A stretch of 32,769 bases of DNA from the NCBI GenBank assembly GCA_020650975.1, contig JAIPMN010002292.1:17251-50019 (forward strand), given 5' to 3'. This stretch comes from Apostichopus californicus (Eukaryota > Echinodermata > Holothuroidea > Aspidochirotida > Stichopodidae). Under the pieces are notes generated by a model. It searched no databases and had not been told where the DNA came from. It saw nothing but the letters and a program-made list of their open reading frames with translations. Shown in pieces: positions 29,121 through 32,769 of this stretch; positions within the stretch are counted from its first letter, which is position 1; the number at the start of each line of letters is the position of its first letter. The translations under genes were made by a program, and so were the position numbers.

Positions 29121-30124
29121 TGTATTAGGAGTGGATAGTTTCATGAACAGCTTGGTATGTGTGGGCATATTTAAGTTGTTGGGTATCTGTGGGCATATTC
29201 AAGCAGGTTGGTTGTCTGTTTATGTTCGAGCCAGTCGAGGTAATTTGTCAGAAACTATGCAATAAATGGTCCAAATCTTGAAACCAGTAAAATTTGCTGA
29301 GGCTGGTAATAACCACGAACGGCTGAACGTTTTCTTTTACTGGTCAGCTGAGATCAAAGTTGTCTTAAAGGAGCCAAAGTATTATTCGAGTCCATTCCCT
29401 CTGCTATACTACTACGTGACTAACACCTCTGCCATTTCAATTTACCACAACACTGATATTGCATCCCAAGCTGTAACTGCACTTCTTGTGTATTAATGAA
29501 CCCTTAATATAACCAAATTGACCTATCCTGTTCACAATCCCCCCTCCCCCCCCCCCACCATATATAGACTCCCTTGTTGAGCAAAAACAACATGCCTCCC
29601 TCAAATAAAGAAGAAGACCTTGCAAATATCATGTTTTTCTTTGTTTTTTTCTTTTTTAATTCTAACCTAATGCATGTTCCCTTCCCTTGACACTAATGTT
29701 CATTATACAATAGCTCACTAGAATTCAAGGTGTGAAAAACTGTTTGTAATGGTATAGCCATAAGCCAGCCATCAACATTCTCGGCCCGAAAGTGAGTCTC
29801 AACAAGCTAAAGTGAGCTTGGTCGAATCTCTTTGAAACTAGTAAGCTCATCATGCCACCCTACCCCCCCCCCCCTTCTCTCCCAGAAGTCAATCGATACC
29901 AAATCGTTTCAAGGCATCGGTATGAAATTTTCCAATGTGCAATATTTTACCAAACCTCCATCACTATAATATAGATCTCAACGATGGTGAGTTCCATCTT
30001 TTTCAACATGACTTTAATCTAAAAATTGAAGTTTGGTATTTTTTACAGATCCTTTTTTTAGTTCAGTCAAACTTGTGAGGAAATGACACCGATGTTTGGA
30101 GAAAATATTAACCTTTGAACAAAA

Positions 30125-30262
30125 TTGGAGTATCATTAATAAAGCGACTGGGCTACCTAGTCTAGCACACACACACACACAGATAATTGAAAATTGATTG
30201 TTGGAGGCTCATTATTTAAAGTGGCTGAACTTCCTAGTTTAGCACACACACAGAGACCATTA
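30125..30262 (+). repeat. short direct duplication with CA microsatellite
   Basis: The block ctgggctacctagtctagca followed by (CA)n (about 30148-30180) recurs as ctgaacttcctagtttagca followed by (CA)n (about 30224-30252). Confidence 0.7.
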
Positions 30263-30726
30263 AGACCAACTCCCCAAGACCTGACATATAGATCAGTAGG
30301 ATAGTGCTGCCGTTTAATGTGGTCTTAAATAACGTGTTTTACAATAAAAGTGCAGACTTCACCCAGGAATTTATGTGATCAAGCTGGGTTCATCCTCGTG
30401 TGGCATGTTGTTCAATATAAGAGGCGAAAAAGGAATTTGTTTGGTCTGAAGGTAATATTAGGGTAGTAGAGAGGATGTTAAGTTAAACAATGGATTAAAC
30501 ATATGAACAATCATTTAAAGGCTCTGGAGCTTAAACATCATGATGATGTTATTGATCTTAGAGCATTCCAAACATGTACGTAATAAATATTACATGTTTT
30601 ACCTTTGTCACCATGAGTTGCCTCTTAAATGAATTTGTAAACCCATGTAAACTGTACTAAAGATTTCATTTGAGAAATACTTTGTGCACATGTCAAGAAA
30701 TTAAATCAAATGAATGAATTACTAAA

Positions 30727-31043
30727 GAATGTTATCCATACTTCAGTGCTTGCCCATGTTCCAGTGCTTGTCCATGTTTGAATGCATGTCCATTCTTCAG
30801 TGCTTGTCCATGGTTCAGTGTGCTTGTCCATGTTTGAATGCTTGTCCATACTTCAGTGCTTGTCCATGGTTGAATGTTATTCATACCTCAGTCCTTGCCC
30901 ATGTTCCAGTGCTTGTCCATGTTTGAATGCTTGTCCATACTTTAGTGCTTGTCCATGGTTCTAGTGCTTGTCCATACTTGCTTAAATCCACGCCTCAGTG
31001 CTTGCCCATGTTTCAGTGTGCTTGTCCCTGTTTCAGTCCTTGA
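30727..31043 (+). repeat. 18-bp minisatellite, about 17 copies
   Basis: The unit is close to GTGCTTGTCCATGTTTCA, with variants ending ggttca, acttca or gtttgaat. A longer 145-bp period is visible: gttatccatac at 30731 and gttattcatac at 30876 start the same order of variants. Being a multiple of three, it gives repetitive Cys-rich open frames with no sign of being genes. Confidence 0.92.
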
Positions 31044-32146
31044 ATGGTCACACGGAGTCCTGGTATGCATATACAGTAGTACACTAGTATATCTTTCACA
31101 CTGATTCCCCTCATTGATTTTACATTTCACTCAACCAGCTAGTTTGCCTAGGTGATGTGTGGTTTGTGTTCCCCGATATACTGCATGTGCAACCTGGTCT
31201 ATTTTGTGTATATTTGATGTATATTTACGTTATATTTGCAGTGTAGTGCCGAATATTTTGTATTACATTGATAGCTAGTAGAATTTGGCAATGTTGCATT
31301 GTAACGATCTCTTGAATTGATAATGTCTCTTCTTGTACCTACCGTCTGTAAAAACTGTGTGGAATTTTATTCAAAAATGGTAAGAATGTTCTGTATCCAT
31401 GGTAGTACTGTGCACTGGCTTAAAAGAAGCAGTAGTTAATTGATCCGATATAATTAAAAAACTATCCATTTTGTTAATTTAGATTCAAATCATGAACAGA
31501 AAACTTGAATGAGACTTTATATTTGAAATTTAAAAGGGCCAAAATATTATTGTTTAGAATGGGATTTGAATCCAGTGACAATTTCTGCTGGCCTCCCAAC
31601 TCATGATGGTAGATACTGTCAGCAGATAGTAATTTTGGTGTGCACGTTTCTCCTTTGATATTGAATAATTTCATGCCTTTTTTATTGTAATATAAGAAAT
31701 ACCCCATGCCGATTAGTTGGGTTCTAATGTGAAATGAACCCTACCTGACTGCACTCCCCCACCCACCCCCTCCCCCATTCCCAAGCCTTGCAATAAGGAT
31801 ACTTGATGCTTTCATTGAATGTGTTAGTCTATAAGATACTGGTATAGTACTGTAGTTCAAAAGCCATGTGGAACATTGTGTTTTATACCATGAAGTAGTT
31901 TCTGTAGCAAACTTCTACTGTATCCATATGAGCAGTTAGCGAATATTATGGAACTATACATCACTTGTAGCCTGTCTCCGTATGCATGCATGCCATATAC
32001 GGGCTAAAATCTCAAAATTTATTCAGTTACCGAACCAACTCCCCCCCCCCCACCCCCCTGATGAATTCTCCGCCCGAAGCCTGGGCGGGAATAAAAATTT
32101 ACTACTCTACTTGAATCCTAAGGTTCTGCTTTCACAAAATGACAGT

Positions 32147-32217
32147 TGAAATGCAATGTGGAAGTGTGTAATATTGTGTACAATGCCATGTGAAAGTATG
32201 TAATATTGTGTAAAATA
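32147..32217 (+). repeat. 33-bp direct duplication
   Basis: The pattern aatg(c)aatgtggaagtgtgtaa plus tattgtgtac recurs as aatgccatgtgaaagtatgtaa plus tattgtgtaa directly downstream. Confidence 0.7.
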
Positions 32218-32769
32218 CTGTCCCAAGTAGCCATCTTGTATGCACGAGGGTAGGGCTGAAGAAATATAGTTTCTATCACTTATTGCCCGTTTCCCTTTGC
32301 ATGCATAAACTGGCTAAACTGTCACAGATGTGCTACTATCTTCTTTCTTATCCGTGTAACAACATTTATGGTATTATATTACAAACAAAATCATAAAAAC
32401 CGACAAAATATTAGCTATGATTTAGAATCAGAAGGAAGATTTTTTTTTTCTCTGGATACAGAGCTATAAATTTAGTACAAAATAGGACATGTATATTCCT
32501 TTACAGTAGTTTTCTAGTGATAGGATCAAAATTTGACTTGCTCGACTTTGTTTTGCCTTAGTATCATTTTGAATGTGGAACACACAACTACAGTATAAAA
32601 TGTTAGATTTTTTATTCATTGTATCTTTCTCTTCTAGATGACCTCTCTGTCAATAACCACTTTAGCATCACCCGATTTATGTTTGTTAATTTTTGTTTTT
32701 TGCACAAAGGTCAAGTCAGGGTGGGGTATTAGAGACAATATATTTGAATGTTCCGGGGCGGGGGGGGGG

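Larger units (their letters stand above)
25703..32769 (+). other. last ACAP intron in the window, at least 7 kb
   Basis: No ankyrin-repeat exon could be recognised. Positions 25710-28480 are AT-rich with a poly-C tract at 27245-27256 and a short word, caaaagtgtcctcaaatt, repeated at 26421 and 26937. Later parts hold a tRNA-like remnant (28488-28562) and minisatellites at 28800-29120, 30125-30260 and 30727-31043. Positions 31050-32769 show only poly-C/G runs and a small duplication at about 32147-32215. Confidence 0.65.

Noticed and set aside
29266-29496. 76-residue plus-strand frame that looks less repetitive than others
   Set aside because: No homology recognised, no splice signals in a compatible phase, and length within chance for AT-rich DNA.
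30729-30964. Cys-rich repetitive frames (LSMFQCLSM-like)
   Set aside because: Translation of the 18-bp minisatellite in a non-coding intron.
31555-31620. Possible tRNA-like B-box (GGATTCAAATCCC on the minus strand)
   Set aside because: No convincing A-box or stems at the right distance.
32638-32709. Possible 72-nt exon, phase 1-1, after a CT-rich acceptor (cttctag) and before AAAG|gtcaag
   Set aside because: The phase fits, but the encoded peptide (DDLSVNNHF then a hydrophobic MFVNFCFLH) does not resemble an ACAP linker or ankyrin repeat. The donor is weak and T-runs explain the hydrophobicity.
1-32769. CRISPR arrays, bacterial operons, phage or viral genes
   Set aside because: The sequence is spliced animal DNA. 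The tandem repeats lack the repeat-spacer pattern, and no viral or prokaryotic proteins are recognisable.

Overview
The window is AT-rich, intron-rich animal genomic DNA. It carries one recognisable protein-coding gene on the + strand: the middle part of an ACAP-type ArfGAP (BAR + PH + ArfGAP + ankyrin repeats; centaurin-beta family, co-orthologous to vertebrate ACAP1/2/3). Fifteen exons between 876 and 24475 splice in a continuous frame into 466 residues. They cover the C-terminal part of the BAR domain, the whole PH domain, the whole ArfGAP zinc-finger domain and the start of the acidic/Ser-rich linker. The 5' exons (BAR N-terminus, start codon) lie left of the window. The ankyrin-repeat exons are not seen and should lie to the right. 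No other gene is supported. The open reading frames elsewhere are short and lie in introns or simple repeats.

The organism is most likely a marine invertebrate, possibly a deuterostome such as an echinoderm. This is inferred from the single ACAP gene with 0.05-4 kb introns, the tRNA-headed SINEs, the MITEs and the style of the minisatellites, not from a species match. Confidence in the animal and ACAP assignments is high; confidence in the phylum is low.

Layout. 1-5937: BAR exons, two short inverted-repeat DNA elements (1797-2225 and 2558-2823) and a 43-bp tandem repeat. 5938-11157: last BAR/linker exons, a 135-bp tandem array (7423-8110) and other local duplications. 11158-16808: PH-domain exons, two same-orientation copies of one long tRNA-derived SINE, and an assembly gap (14785-14794) flanked by duplicated sequence. 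16809-20075: a large intron with a 75-bp satellite and a long TCTA/TCTG microsatellite. 20076-23576: ArfGAP exons, with two reverse-strand tRNA-derived SINEs in the introns. 23577-24475: a 79-bp minisatellite that starts at the splice donor, then the linker exon. 24476-32769: mostly intron with several minisatellites.

The most interesting material is splicing detail rather than a new system. There is a possible 30-nt cassette exon inserted in a PH-domain loop and a possible 24-nt microexon in the linker; both preserve reading phase. There is also a tandem CAGCAG acceptor, and a SINE that supplies an in-frame exon-like segment inside the ArfGAP-coding interval.
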